DNA of 64,000 nucleotides from Bacteroidia bacterium. Lineage in GTDB: Bacteria; Bacteroidota; Bacteroidia; NS11-12g; UBA9320. Below the pieces are notes generated by a model. That model was not told where the DNA came from. It did no database searches and worked only from the letters and a program-made list of their open reading frames with translations. The position numbers were made by a program, and so were the translations under genes. Location of the stretch: assembly GCA_020053795.1 (NCBI GenBank), contig JAGVMN010000004.1, forward strand, positions 1-64,000, written 5' to 3'. Of this stretch, positions 55,784-64,000 are shown piece after piece (position 1 is the stretch's first letter; each line of letters begins with the position of its first letter).

Positions 55784-56356
55784 ATGAAAAAACCACTCTT
55801 AGTAAAATATGTTCTTCCATTTATTCAGTGGTATTCCCTGATGATTCTTATAGCCATCGGGATGGATTATTTGTTGCATCTCTTCGATATGGTTTTCATT
55901 GGTCGTTATCTGGGTTATTGGGGAACATTCGCTATTGTCATTTCCTTTGCCTATTCGCTTCGCAAACGAAAAGTTATCAAATTTGGCTCTCCCAAAAACT
56001 GGCTGACGTTTCATAATTATTTGGCATGGGCGGGTTCAATAATGTTACTTGTGCATGCCGGAATTCACTTTAATGCCGTGTTGCCTTGGCTTGCCATACT
56101 TACCTTGCTGAGTGCAGTGGCAAGCGGACTGGTTGGTAAGTTTCTTTTAAAAAGGGCTTATGAATCCCTGAATGAAAAACGATATTTATTGATCAGACAG
56201 GGTATGACTAATGATGAATTAGGCAAAAAACTGTTTTTCGATTCGATCACAGTAGATATGATGAAGAAATGGAGGGTTGTTCATTTGCCGGTTACCTTAC
56301 TGCTGCTTATTTTGTCATTGATGCACATCATTACCATAATTATTTTCAGTAAATGA
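55784..56356 (+). CDS. Cytochrome b-like membrane protein (ferric-reductase/NOX-like haem arrangement)
   Basis: A 190-aa integral membrane protein with about five helices. Two pairs of His lie 14 residues apart within the hydrophobic part: H77/H91 and H167/H181. This H-x13-H pairing is the bis-haem arrangement of ferric reductase and NADPH oxidase transmembrane domains; H95 and H32 are additional. No flavin or NAD-binding domain is attached, so electrons must come from another donor. The next gene, encoding a ten-haem-motif cytochrome c, overlaps it by 4 bp (ATGA), so the pair probably forms a quinol or membrane electron conduit. The haem assignment is inferred from His spacing only. Confidence 0.65.
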   Translation: MKKPLLVKYVLPFIQWYSLMILIAIGMDYLLHLFDMVFIGRYLGYWGTFAIVISFAYSLRKRKVIKFGSPKNWLTFHNYLAWAGSIMLLVHAGIHFNAVLPWLAILTLLSAVASGLVGKFLLKRAYESLNEKRYLLIRQGMTNDELGKKLFFDSITVDMMKKWRVVHLPVTLLLLILSLMHIITIIIFSK

Positions 56357-57261
56357 GAACCACCGTAGTAATGAGCATTGTCCTTTTGTGTCTTGGACTC
56401 ATGTACCGTTTGCCACAGGTGATGATAAACCCGGGACAATTAATTGAAGGACATCAGAAAATAAAAGAAAAGTGCCTTACCTGTCATGTTCCTTATAAAG
56501 GTATTGGGAATGACAAATGCATATCATGCCATAAACTTTCGGAAATAGGGAAAGAATCGATGTATCAAACCCTTAAGAACAACAGAACTGGCAAAATTTT
56601 ATTTCACAAGGGTCTGGCAAATCAAAAATGCAGCGGATGCCATACCGATCACAAGGGCAGATATCCGGAAGCGTCTGTCAACAGCTTTAACCATGAAATG
56701 CTTGGAACAGCGAATCGAAACAATTGCAATAATTGTCATGGCAAACCACTAAATGACCTTCATAAACCTTTATCATCAGCCTGTCATAGCTGTCACAAAA
56801 CAGCGGGATGGAAAACGGACCTGTCATTTGATCATGAAATGATTCATGGTGCAGATAAACGTAACTGTGCGGGATGCCATAAAAAACCAGATAATGACTA
56901 TCATCAGTTTATTAAAAGCAACTGCGGAAAATGTCATAACCTAAACAAATGGAAGCCTTCCTCTTTTGATCATTCAACTTATTTCCGACTGGACAGTGAT
57001 CATCAGACAACATGTAAAACATGTCATCAGAACAATAATTTCAACACATTCACCTGCTATGGTTGCCATGAGCATTCAGAAAGAAATATAAAGGCTGAAC
57101 ACAATGAGGAGGGAATATACGGTTTCAACGATTGTGCAGGGTGTCACAAAAGTGGTGATAAATATGGCATCAATATGAATGGCAATGAGGGTGGGCGGTT
57201 GAATCAAAAAGAAAATAATAAAGCAAGGGAGCAACATCACTCAGAAGAGGATGACGATTAG
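56353..57261 (+). CDS. Decahaem c-type cytochrome
   Basis: A 302-aa exported protein. An N-terminal hydrophobic segment (about 5-20) serves as signal or anchor. Exactly ten CxxCH haem-attachment motifs follow (CLTCH, CISCH, CSGCH, CNNCH, CHSCH, CAGCH, CGKCH, CKTCH, CYGCH, CAGCH), with many spare His residues in HEM/HK/DHS contexts that can act as distal ligands, as in the cytochrome c3 / NrfH-NapC-like multihaem classes. The last 45 residues are polar and acidic. It is predicted to lie in the periplasm and pass electrons from the membrane cytochrome b-like partner to an unknown acceptor. No terminal reductase (nrfA, for example) is adjacent. Confidence 0.85.
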   Translation: MRTTVVMSIVLLCLGLMYRLPQVMINPGQLIEGHQKIKEKCLTCHVPYKGIGNDKCISCHKLSEIGKESMYQTLKNNRTGKILFHKGLANQKCSGCHTDHKGRYPEASVNSFNHEMLGTANRNNCNNCHGKPLNDLHKPLSSACHSCHKTAGWKTDLSFDHEMIHGADKRNCAGCHKKPDNDYHQFIKSNCGKCHNLNKWKPSSFDHSTYFRLDSDHQTTCKTCHQNNNFNTFTCYGCHEHSERNIKAEHNEEGIYGFNDCAGCHKSGDKYGINMNGNEGGRLNQKENNKAREQHHSEEDDD

Positions 57262-57396
57262 ACCCTTTAATTATTTCCGGTCTGTAACAATTTCAGTGTC
57301 ATATTTTCAATTTATTTCAAATAAATTACGAGAGTCAGACTAAACAGATGGGAGTTTAGTTATATTCAAAAATAAATCTGCGTCAATTAAAATAAA

Positions 57397-59622
57397 TCAA
57401 AAATCAATTCCCTCAATATACTCGGTAGGGGTTTTGGGTTCGGCGGTGTTACAATCGAGCGGCACGATTATTTCAGTATCGGGTTTCTTAAATCCTTCTT
57501 TTGATATTTTTAATTTTTCGTCGTTGTAAATCTTTTTCATGAACATGCCAACTATTGGTAGTGCTGTGCTTGCACCTTGTCCCAATGCCATACTCCTGAA
57601 ATGCACCTGTCTGTCTTCGGCACCTACCCAGCAGCCGCTAACCAAATCAGGGGTAATGGCCATAAACCAACCATCAGAGTTGTTCTGAGTGGTTCCGGTT
57701 TTGGCAGCTACTGGCACTGTTACATATCGTCTCAGGCGACTTCCTGTTCCTCCATCTACTACTTTTTCCAGCATCTTGAGCATCACATAGGCCGTTTGAG
57801 GACGCATGGCTTCTACCTGTCTTGGAAAAAACTCTTCAAGAATGTTGCCGTTTTTGTCTTCTATACGTGTAATGAAAATAGGTTCGGTCCATTCGCCATC
57901 GTTGGCAAAAGCACTGTATGCCCCCACCATTTCAAAAACCGAAACATCCATCGTTCCCAGGCAAATGGAAGGATAGGGCATGAATTTTCGCGTGTCAATT
58001 CCAAGCTTATCTGAGATATCCCTAACCGCAAAAGGCGATCGGGGTCCCAGTCTTTTCATGACTCTCGCGGTTACGGTGTTCAGTGATAGTTTCAAACCTG
58101 TGTACAAGGTGACTTCCGGGGCCGGTGCCTTTCCACTATTGGCTGGTGTCCATGTTTGCCCGTCTTCCAACTCGAGGGTCACAGGCCCGGTAGGTACCAT
58201 TTCACATGGTTCTATTTTGTCGTCATCAAGAGCACGGGCATATACAATCGGTTTGAAGGTAGAACCCACCTGCCGGGTTGCAGTTTTGTTCACATGATCG
58301 TATTGAAAATGCCTGAGATTGATGCCACCAACCCAAGCTTTGATAAAACCGGTATGCGGCTCCATACTCATAAAACCGGTATGCAGGATTTGTTTGGAGT
58401 ATTTCAATGAATCTAACGGACTCATCAGGGTATCCCTGTCTCCGTTCCAACTAAATATGGTCATGTGTACTTTCCTGTTCATGTAAAAGTTGATGGAATC
58501 CTCCCTTCCTCCAAACTTGTTTTTGAGATAAATGTATCTTGCAGTGCGTTTCATGTGTTTTGGGATATAATCCTTATCAACACGCCAAACCTCTTCTTCA
58601 CTTCGCCAAGGTTCCGACTTCAGTTTTTTGGTTTCTTCGAAAAACTGTTTTTGCAAATTGGCCATATGCTCGGCCACAACTTCTTCGGCGTATTTCTGCA
58701 TTTTTGAGTTGATGGTTGTGTAAATTTTCAACCCGTCGTTATACATGTTATAGCCTTTTTTTTCGCACCAGTCAGCAAGATAGTTTCTCAGGTATTCTCT
58801 GAAGTACGTGGCCAATCCTTTGTTATGAGTGGTAAGCTGATAATCGAGAACCAAGTCCAGATTTTTTAGAGAATCACGCTCCTCTTTGTTGATATAGCCG
58901 TATTTTGTCATTTGATTGAGGACAGTATTTCTTCGATTCACCGCTCTATCCGGATGATTTACCGGATGATAAATGGCTGATGCCTTAAGCATAGCTACCA
59001 AAACGGCAGCCTCTTCAACTTTCAGATCTTTGGTCTCCTTATTAAAAAACTTTTTGGAGGCAGATTTTATTCCATAACTATTTTCCCATGGAACCGTATT
59101 GAAATACATCAGAATGATTTCATCTTTGGTGTATCGCTTTTCCAGTGCTGTGGCTATAATCCACTCTTTGATCTTTTGCAACATCCGTTGAATATAATTT
59201 CGTCTTTCGGGATGAAACATGTTTTTTGCCAATTGCTGGGTTATGGTGCTTCCTCCTCCTTTTTTTCCCAAAAAAATAACGGCCCGGAACAAACTCCTGA
59301 AATCTATTCCGGAATGTTTGTAAAACCTTGCATCTTCGGTTGCAACAAGAGCATAGATCATGTACTTAGGCAAGTCGTTTATATTGATGTTTGTACGGTC
59401 TTCTTGCGAATATATCTTTCCTATTATTTTTCCGTCTTCTGAATAAATTTCGGAGGCCAGCTTGGTTGAGGGATTTTCCAATTCATTGATGTCGGGCAAT
59501 TTGCCGAGCCAACCAAAAGAGGTAATCAAAATGATTGAAAAAAACAATAACAGGCCTATCCCGAAAATTTGCCAAAGCCGCTTAATAAGTATTGAGGTCA
59601 ACGGTGATTTTTTAGATGCCAC
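57397..59622 (-). CDS. mrcA: Class A penicillin-binding protein 1A
   Basis: A 741-aa bifunctional peptidoglycan synthase. One membrane anchor (about 16-38), a glycosyltransferase domain (about 60-235) with catalytic E96 in LVATEDARFYKHSGID and GGSTITQQLAKN, and a transpeptidase domain (about 390-700) with S454-T-F-K, SLNTVTAR and KTGTTQN. Length matches family members. It follows the SprE-like gene by 3 bp, so the two are probably one transcription unit; wall synthesis and T9SS/gliding functions are thus linked here. Confidence 0.95.
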   Translation of the reverse strand: MASKKSPLTSILIKRLWQIFGIGLLLFFSIILITSFGWLGKLPDINELENPSTKLASEIYSEDGKIIGKIYSQEDRTNININDLPKYMIYALVATEDARFYKHSGIDFRSLFRAVIFLGKKGGGSTITQQLAKNMFHPERRNYIQRMLQKIKEWIIATALEKRYTKDEIILMYFNTVPWENSYGIKSASKKFFNKETKDLKVEEAAVLVAMLKASAIYHPVNHPDRAVNRRNTVLNQMTKYGYINKEERDSLKNLDLVLDYQLTTHNKGLATYFREYLRNYLADWCEKKGYNMYNDGLKIYTTINSKMQKYAEEVVAEHMANLQKQFFEETKKLKSEPWRSEEEVWRVDKDYIPKHMKRTARYIYLKNKFGGREDSINFYMNRKVHMTIFSWNGDRDTLMSPLDSLKYSKQILHTGFMSMEPHTGFIKAWVGGINLRHFQYDHVNKTATRQVGSTFKPIVYARALDDDKIEPCEMVPTGPVTLELEDGQTWTPANSGKAPAPEVTLYTGLKLSLNTVTARVMKRLGPRSPFAVRDISDKLGIDTRKFMPYPSICLGTMDVSVFEMVGAYSAFANDGEWTEPIFITRIEDKNGNILEEFFPRQVEAMRPQTAYVMLKMLEKVVDGGTGSRLRRYVTVPVAAKTGTTQNNSDGWFMAITPDLVSGCWVGAEDRQVHFRSMALGQGASTALPIVGMFMKKIYNDEKLKISKEGFKKPDTEIIVPLDCNTAEPKTPTEYIEGIDF

Positions 59623-59625
59623 AAT

Positions 59626-62238
59626 TTATTCGATATAGTTGGTTGTAAAAAACTCGAAGTAGTTGTCTTGTTTTTTATCTGCCAAAAGCACCTTGAAATT
59701 TGCCTCTGAAATATATAGGTTGTCGTATTTTTTCAAGCCAAGTTCATCAAAGAAAGACCCATTTTTTATAAACTCCACATAATAGAGCTCTGCATCTTTC
59801 TTGTTCGTAAAACTCTTGACCACTAACATTTGCGATTCGCCAAGCAAAGTTGCTACAATTTGAAGATTCTTGTTTTTGTATAAACGCTCGTTATAATCTG
59901 AATAGGCTATTTTCACCTTGTCAGAATTTACCCCTTCAAAAATAAGAAGATAGTAGTGGTTGGTTTCCGGGGCAAAGAAGTATTTCGGAGCCGCAGAGTC
60001 AAAGGAAATTTTATTTTTATTATCCCTCTTATTAAAATATTCCAATGTATTGTCAGAAGTGTTTGCCACCAAAGTTCCAGGGTACGTCTCTTTAATATTT
60101 CTAAGCAAGTCGAGATAGCGACTCAAAGAGTCAGTTTTAGCAACGCATAACGCATAAAGATAATCGAATTTGGCCTGAAGCGAATTGCCCGCATGTTTCT
60201 TATCGCAATGGATTTTTATTTGTTTGGCCTCCTGATAATTTCCGGCTTTGAATGCCACATACATACTGTTATAGGCTTCCAAAATTTCCTTGCCTTCACC
60301 TTTGTTTTCCAAAACATCCTTGTTATTAATCACCATATTAAATGACGACTTAGGATATTTCTCATTGAGTATTTTACTGTATTTAGCGACCATAACTTTA
60401 TTTCCAATTTGATCGTAACATTTTATTAGATTGAAATAGGTCTCGGCTTCCAAATCACTTCCCGGATATTTGCTCAAAAGACTTTCGTAATAACTAATGG
60501 CCATTTCATACTCCTTCAAACTTTCATGATACACCTTAGCCGTCTGAAAAATGGCTTTTTCTATTTTCAGATGAGCCACCACTTTTGCCTGATCGCTGAA
60601 CGGAATATTGGTGTAATATTTTTGCAAATCCTTCGAGACATCCTTGATAGCATTTTGTTGCTCCTGATCCTTGGATGGGTCATAACTCACTTGGTCAACC
60701 TTTTCTTTTTTTTCCGGTTCATCTTCTTTTGTTTTTTCAATCTCAATTTCTTTTGACTTTGCGGCAATCCGCCAGTTGTCGGTCAATTTTCTGTTGCCCC
60801 ATTTTCTGGTAAAATCGGTAAATCCGCGTGAGAGGGATGTCGGATTATAAAAATACCAGTCGTTTCCCATTCCTGTTGGGGGCGATTGCCCTTGTTTATT
60901 TATGCTTTGATTTGAAGTTCCTTGAATATTGTTGGCATTATCTTCTTTCCGCTTCTTTTGTTCTTCTGCATCCCTTTCCTTTTGAGCTTTCCTTTCGATC
61001 ATCCGATCCAGATCAGATTTGTCCATTTTCGATAATAGCAAAAGGCTATCCTGTGTTTCAATCGTCACGATCCCCATTATCAAATCACTCAGAACATTTT
61101 GCCTGGCAATTATTTGATCATAATTCACATGCTCTTCCGAAATAAACGCAGCGGTACTATCGAAATATGTCTGTGCCAGCGAATAATTTTTTGCTTCAAA
61201 AAAGATATTGGCCAAAGCCAGATATGAATTGGCTTTTTGATTGGTGTTTTTTGTACTCGACCATGCAGACATTCTGTAATATTGAATGGCTCCGGGCAAA
61301 TTCCCATCCCCCTTTTCGAGATTGGCCAGTTCATAAAATATCTCATCAAAAAAATCAATATTCTTGTCATCGTTCAGCATCCGCTTCAGATATTTTCGGG
61401 AGCTTTTAGCCGTACTGCCGGGCAGCAATATTAACATACGCGACATGCCGAGATTTGCTTGAAATGCATAATCATAAGGAGGGTTCAGTTTCACTGTTTT
61501 CTCATAGTGGTAATAGGACTTCTTGTAGTTTGATTGCAAAAAATAGAGCTGCCCCAGAATGAAATGAACGCGGTATTTTTCATTTCTTTTTTTCATCAGA
61601 GGCAAGACTTTGACCATCATTTCGGACGCCTGCTTGTATTTCTTTTCTTTGATATAGAGGTTGGCTGCCGTTAAAAGCAAAGTTTTCTGAAGCTTCTTTG
61701 GAAATTTTATTTCCTGATTTATAAGTCCCAAAATTGATTCGGCGTCATTGAGTTTATTCTGTCTGATATAGGTTTTTAATACCCACAATTGTGCCTCAAA
61801 ACGTATTTCATTCCTTGGATACTCACCGTAAACAAACTGAAACACTTCCAAAGCGGCAAAAAGGTCGTACTTGTAGAAATAAGATTTGCCCATGAGCATC
61901 CATGAATTGTCAACCCATTTGCATTTTGGATATTTCTGAATGACTTTAGAAGTCTTTACTTGTATCTCATCCATTTTGGGGAATATACCTTTTGAGGCAG
62001 CCTCGTCACCCTCCGGAAATACCTCAATCACTTTCCCAAAGTCGTCTTTATGTCCCTCTTCCAGCGTTTCAAGGGCATCCAACAGTTTTTGCTCACCATT
62101 GAAATAGATATTGTAATGAGCGACCATATTGTGCCAAACCTTCTTAAACTTCCCCTCTTTCTTTACCTGTGCACCGGCTGTGAATTGCCAGATTGAAAAC
62201 ACTATCAGCAATAAGAATTTATTAATCTTGTAATTCAA
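59626..62238 (-). CDS. sprE: SprE/PorW-like TPR protein (T9SS and gliding accessory)
   Basis: An 870-aa exported protein with a signal peptide (FLLLIVFSIWQFTAGA) and repeated TPR-like helix pairs through most of its length. The N-terminal stretch (FKKVWHNMVAHYNIYFNGEQKLLDAL) closely fits SprE/PorW, a TPR protein needed for type IX secretion and gliding. A charged, Glu/Lys-rich segment (about 405-540) divides two TPR blocks. Unlike the lipoprotein form of some species, no lipobox Cys is visible (AGAQ). The start is TTG at 62238; an in-frame stop lies just upstream and no ATG fits. It precedes PBP1A. T9SS substrates occur throughout the window, consistent with a working system. Confidence 0.85.
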   Translation of the reverse strand: MNYKINKFLLLIVFSIWQFTAGAQVKKEGKFKKVWHNMVAHYNIYFNGEQKLLDALETLEEGHKDDFGKVIEVFPEGDEAASKGIFPKMDEIQVKTSKVIQKYPKCKWVDNSWMLMGKSYFYKYDLFAALEVFQFVYGEYPRNEIRFEAQLWVLKTYIRQNKLNDAESILGLINQEIKFPKKLQKTLLLTAANLYIKEKKYKQASEMMVKVLPLMKKRNEKYRVHFILGQLYFLQSNYKKSYYHYEKTVKLNPPYDYAFQANLGMSRMLILLPGSTAKSSRKYLKRMLNDDKNIDFFDEIFYELANLEKGDGNLPGAIQYYRMSAWSSTKNTNQKANSYLALANIFFEAKNYSLAQTYFDSTAAFISEEHVNYDQIIARQNVLSDLIMGIVTIETQDSLLLLSKMDKSDLDRMIERKAQKERDAEEQKKRKEDNANNIQGTSNQSINKQGQSPPTGMGNDWYFYNPTSLSRGFTDFTRKWGNRKLTDNWRIAAKSKEIEIEKTKEDEPEKKEKVDQVSYDPSKDQEQQNAIKDVSKDLQKYYTNIPFSDQAKVVAHLKIEKAIFQTAKVYHESLKEYEMAISYYESLLSKYPGSDLEAETYFNLIKCYDQIGNKVMVAKYSKILNEKYPKSSFNMVINNKDVLENKGEGKEILEAYNSMYVAFKAGNYQEAKQIKIHCDKKHAGNSLQAKFDYLYALCVAKTDSLSRYLDLLRNIKETYPGTLVANTSDNTLEYFNKRDNKNKISFDSAAPKYFFAPETNHYYLLIFEGVNSDKVKIAYSDYNERLYKNKNLQIVATLLGESQMLVVKSFTNKKDAELYYVEFIKNGSFFDELGLKKYDNLYISEANFKVLLADKKQDNYFEFFTTNYIE

Positions 62239-62262
62239 TCCGAAATTTTATTGTTTCCCTAT

Positions 62263-62270
62263 TAACTTTG
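62263..62270 (+). promoter_or_regulatory. Candidate -7 element (TAACTTTG) for the M23 peptidase gene
   Basis: TAACTTTG lies 54 bases before ATG 62325, giving a leader of roughly 50 bases. It faces a divergent -7 element for the SprE-like gene. Confidence 0.4.
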
Positions 62271-62276
62271 AATTCG

Positions 62277-62284
62277 CAAAAATA
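62277..62284 (-). promoter_or_regulatory. Candidate -7 element (TATTTTTG) for the SprE-like gene
   Basis: TATTTTTG on the minus strand lies 38 bases before the TTG start at 62238. With 62263..62270 it forms a compact divergent promoter region. Confidence 0.4.
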
Positions 62285-62324
62285 TTTTTTACCAACCAAT
62301 AATAAAACTGTAAAACTAAGGCTT

Positions 62325-63185
62325 ATGTCACGAATTAAGGACTTTTTTAAAAATAAAATCAGAGAACCATACCGGCTCATTGTAAGAAACGATGCTACGC
62401 TCGAAGTAAAAGTATCTTTTGTACTTACACCGCTGAATGTCATTTTACTTGCAAGTGGTACTCTGGTACTTTTCACCTTTATAGTATTATCTATTTTCAT
62501 TTATTCGCCACTCAGTGAATTTATGCCCCTACAGGATGGGGATAATGATTTACGACAAAAAATTGAACTGCAAACCCGTCTCGATTCTTTAGAACGTAAC
62601 AGCCGGATACTAAGCAAAGAGCGGGACAATCTGTTGAGTATTTTGCGTGGTACTCCCATCAAAGGGCTATTGAATGAAAGGGACTCCATCATAGTTACTG
62701 AAAACACAGATTTGGAAAAAGTAAATGATGAAGAAATAAAATATCGCAAAATGATGGAAGAAGACTTTGCCGGAGACCCTTTTTCCGAAGAGCAGAGTAT
62801 TGCCGTAAGTACCCTCAACAATTTGGCTTTTTTTACCCCGTTAAGAGGCCATATTACAGACACCTTTAGCCAACACGAACATTTGGCGGTAGATATTGTT
62901 GCCGAAAGAAACGCTCCGGTTAAGGCAACTTTAAGTGGAACGGTCGTTATTAGTTCATGGACGCCTGAAACCGGACATGTCATGATATTACAACATTCAA
63001 ATGATTTGATTTCCGTTTATAAACACAATTCTGTATTATTGAAAAAAGTAGGAACATACGTGAATGCCGGTGAAGTAATTGCCCTTGTTGGCAATTCAGG
63101 TGAACTCACCACCGGACCACATTTACACTTTGAATTATGGTACAACGGCAGTTCGGTAGATCCTCGAAATTATCTGACATTTTAA
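62325..63185 (+). CDS. M23 (LytM-type) membrane-anchored peptidoglycan peptidase
   Basis: A 286-aa protein with a cytoplasmic N-terminus, one membrane segment (about 36-58), a periplasmic coiled-coil part (about 75-120; RLDSLERNSRILSKERDNLL) and a C-terminal LytM domain. Zinc motifs are HLAVD (HxxxD) and HLHFELW (HxH), both intact, so it is likely an active endopeptidase. ATG 62325 is chosen over the TTG frame at 62268, which would add 19 polar residues before the natural start. The bactofilin follows after 10 bp; M23 peptidase plus bactofilin pairs are known to act together in shaping the wall. Confidence 0.9.
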   Translation: MSRIKDFFKNKIREPYRLIVRNDATLEVKVSFVLTPLNVILLASGTLVLFTFIVLSIFIYSPLSEFMPLQDGDNDLRQKIELQTRLDSLERNSRILSKERDNLLSILRGTPIKGLLNERDSIIVTENTDLEKVNDEEIKYRKMMEEDFAGDPFSEEQSIAVSTLNNLAFFTPLRGHITDTFSQHEHLAVDIVAERNAPVKATLSGTVVISSWTPETGHVMILQHSNDLISVYKHNSVLLKKVGTYVNAGEVIALVGNSGELTTGPHLHFELWYNGSSVDPRNYLTF

Positions 63186-63195
63186 GACAAAAATT

Positions 63196-63627
63196 ATGCT
63201 GATAGGAAAAAAAACTGAAAACCAACCACCATCCACAACTGCATTCAACGTGATAGGTGAAGGCACACGGATAGTTGGGGACATTAACTCTACAGGCGAT
63301 TTGAGGGTTGATGGTATTATTGAAGGCACTGTAAACACCAAAGCGAAATTCGTTCTTGGCAACTCGGGAAAGGTGGTTGGAAACATCATTTCCAGAAACG
63401 CCGATATCTCAGGCGAGATAAAAGGAAACATCAGAGTCTCTGAATTAACTTTTGTGAAGACCTCAGCCAAAATAAACGGAGACATTGAAACCAATAAGCT
63501 CGTGGTGGAATCCGGTGGGGAATTTAACGGAAAATGCATCATGGGTAAGACCATCAAATTGGGCGAAATAAACCATGAAAGAATACCCCAACCGGCGGCA
63601 GAACAAGTCCTCGAAAACCAATCCTGA
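63196..63627 (+). CDS. Bactofilin (polymer-forming cytoskeletal protein)
   Basis: A 143-aa bactofilin. The central beta-helix (about 17-120) shows the typical short-strand pattern (VIGEGTRIVGDINSTGDLRV, DGIIEGTVNTKAKFVLGNSG and so on), flanked by disordered ends. Bactofilins form nucleotide-free filaments at the membrane and often recruit M23 peptidases; the gene just upstream encodes one. The 3' end overlaps the AtpZ start by 53 bp. Confidence 0.92.
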   Translation: MLIGKKTENQPPSTTAFNVIGEGTRIVGDINSTGDLRVDGIIEGTVNTKAKFVLGNSGKVVGNIISRNADISGEIKGNIRVSELTFVKTSAKINGDIETNKLVVESGGEFNGKCIMGKTIKLGEINHERIPQPAAEQVLENQS

Positions 63628-63808
63628 GTATCTTAGATATACTGGTTTAGGACTGCAAATTATTGGTGTGGTATTGGGTATGGCAATTATAGGCCATTGG
63701 CTCGACAAGCGATTTGAAAATGTGATTCCCGGATTCACATTATCCTTATCTTTGCTCGCTGTTTTCGCAATTCTTTACAAACTAATTAAGTCGGCTAATA
63801 AGAAATGA
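63575..63808 (+). CDS. AtpZ/AtpI-type F0F1 ATP synthase accessory protein
   Basis: A 77-aa protein with two membrane segments (about 27-43 and 52-70) and the short loop GHWLDKRFENVIPGF characteristic of AtpZ. Such proteins lie at the head of ATP synthase operons and help assemble the c-ring or transport Mg2+. The first 53 bases overlap the bactofilin gene; an ATGA overlap joins it to the next gene. Confidence 0.85.
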   Translation: MKEYPNRRQNKSSKTNPEYLRYTGLGLQIIGVVLGMAIIGHWLDKRFENVIPGFTLSLSLLAVFAILYKLIKSANKK

Positions 63809-64000
63809 GAACCCCTTTTTCTTTCCCTGTCAAACTGCTTTTACTGGCTGTATTTATTGCGGGTATGATCAAACTCACTTTTATCTTTGTACCCAATTAT
63901 AACCCAGGTGCATTCGTTTGGTATGCCTTGATTTTTTTTACGCTGCTCACATATATAATATATGCCATCGCTTCAATGGGTGTCAACAGGGGCAATAAAA
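63805..64000 (+). CDS. Start of a small membrane protein (partial at window edge)
   Basis: From ATG 63805 (overlapping the AtpZ stop as ATGA) an open frame runs off the window. The visible 65 residues have two hydrophobic segments (KLLLLAVFIAGMIKLTFIFV and WYALIFFTLLTYIIYAIA) linked by PNYNPGA. Its position after AtpZ suggests a second small ATP-synthase-linked membrane protein located before atpB, but this cannot be shown from the part visible. Confidence 0.7.
   Translation, partial: MRTPFSFPVKLLLLAVFIAGMIKLTFIFVPNYNPGAFVWYALIFFTLLTYIIYAIASMGVNRGNK

Noticed and set aside
1-64000. CRISPR arrays, tRNA, rRNA and insertion sequences
   Set aside because: Looked for regular spaced repeats, cloverleaf-like GC-rich stretches and transposase motifs; none could be supported by eye.

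Overview
This 64 kb window comes from a chromosome of the phylum Bacteroidota. Four things in the sequence support this. (i) Several large secreted proteins end in type IX secretion (T9SS) sorting domains, both type A and the gliding-motility-associated type B. (ii) A SprE/PorW-like T9SS/gliding accessory protein is present. (iii) Octamers matching the Bacteroidota -7 promoter element TAnnTTTG sit just upstream of at least thirteen start codons. (iv) Base composition is AT-rich and Shine-Dalgarno sequences are mostly absent. The exact order cannot be read from the sequence; a free-living gliding or aquatic lineage such as Saprospirales, Chitinophagales or Cytophagales fits. I saw no rRNA, tRNA, CRISPR array, complete insertion sequence or prophage.

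Layout. 0.4-8.1 kb: a secreted BNR-repeat protein, prmC, ribD, a YigZ/IMPACT protein, a secreted HExxH metalloprotease, pterin carbinolamine dehydratase and a methyltransferase. 8.4-10.75 kb: a small accessory island, in which an XRE-ImmA/IrrE protein and a DUF4411 PIN-type protein are bracketed by two decayed copies of a ydhG/DUF1801-type gene forming about 100-bp direct repeats. 10.9-18.6 kb: a secreted vWA protein and a secreted ARPP-1-domain protein with REP-like hairpins between them, then a divergent LytS-type histidine kinase and LytTR regulator separated by an unrelated AT-rich secreted protein, then a T9SS protein. 19-24.5 kb: a membrane protein, TPR lipoprotein, CoA-binding protein, purB and sppA. 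24.8-36.7 kb: a FecA-like TonB receptor, a 1.07 kb non-coding gap, a 1241-aa type B T9SS protein with nine internal repeats, rocD, and a large TolB-like beta-propeller protein.

36.8-43.9 kb: purH, then the cell-elongation cluster mreB-mreC-mreD-mrdA-rodA with overlapping genes. 44-55 kb: an MmcQ/YjbR protein, a subtilisin-like lipoprotein, two paralogous T9SS proteins with an unusual extended signal region, an NtrC-type regulator that has GAFTGA but no DNA-binding domain, recG and a CPBP-family membrane protein. 55.8-57.3 kb: a two-gene electron-transfer unit, a membrane protein with two H-x13-H pairs plus a ten-CxxCH multihaem cytochrome c. 57.4-64 kb: PBP1A and SprE-like on one strand, and divergently an M23 peptidase, a bactofilin, AtpZ and the start of another small membrane protein that probably leads into the ATP synthase operon.

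Most of the window is housekeeping (purines, riboflavin, cell-wall elongation, repair) mixed with secreted or surface proteins. The most unusual parts are the island built inside decayed ydhG copies, the NOX/ferric-reductase-like plus decahaem cytochrome pair, the NtrC-like protein without a helix-turn-helix next to two sister surface proteins, and the ARPP-1/vWA secreted pair.
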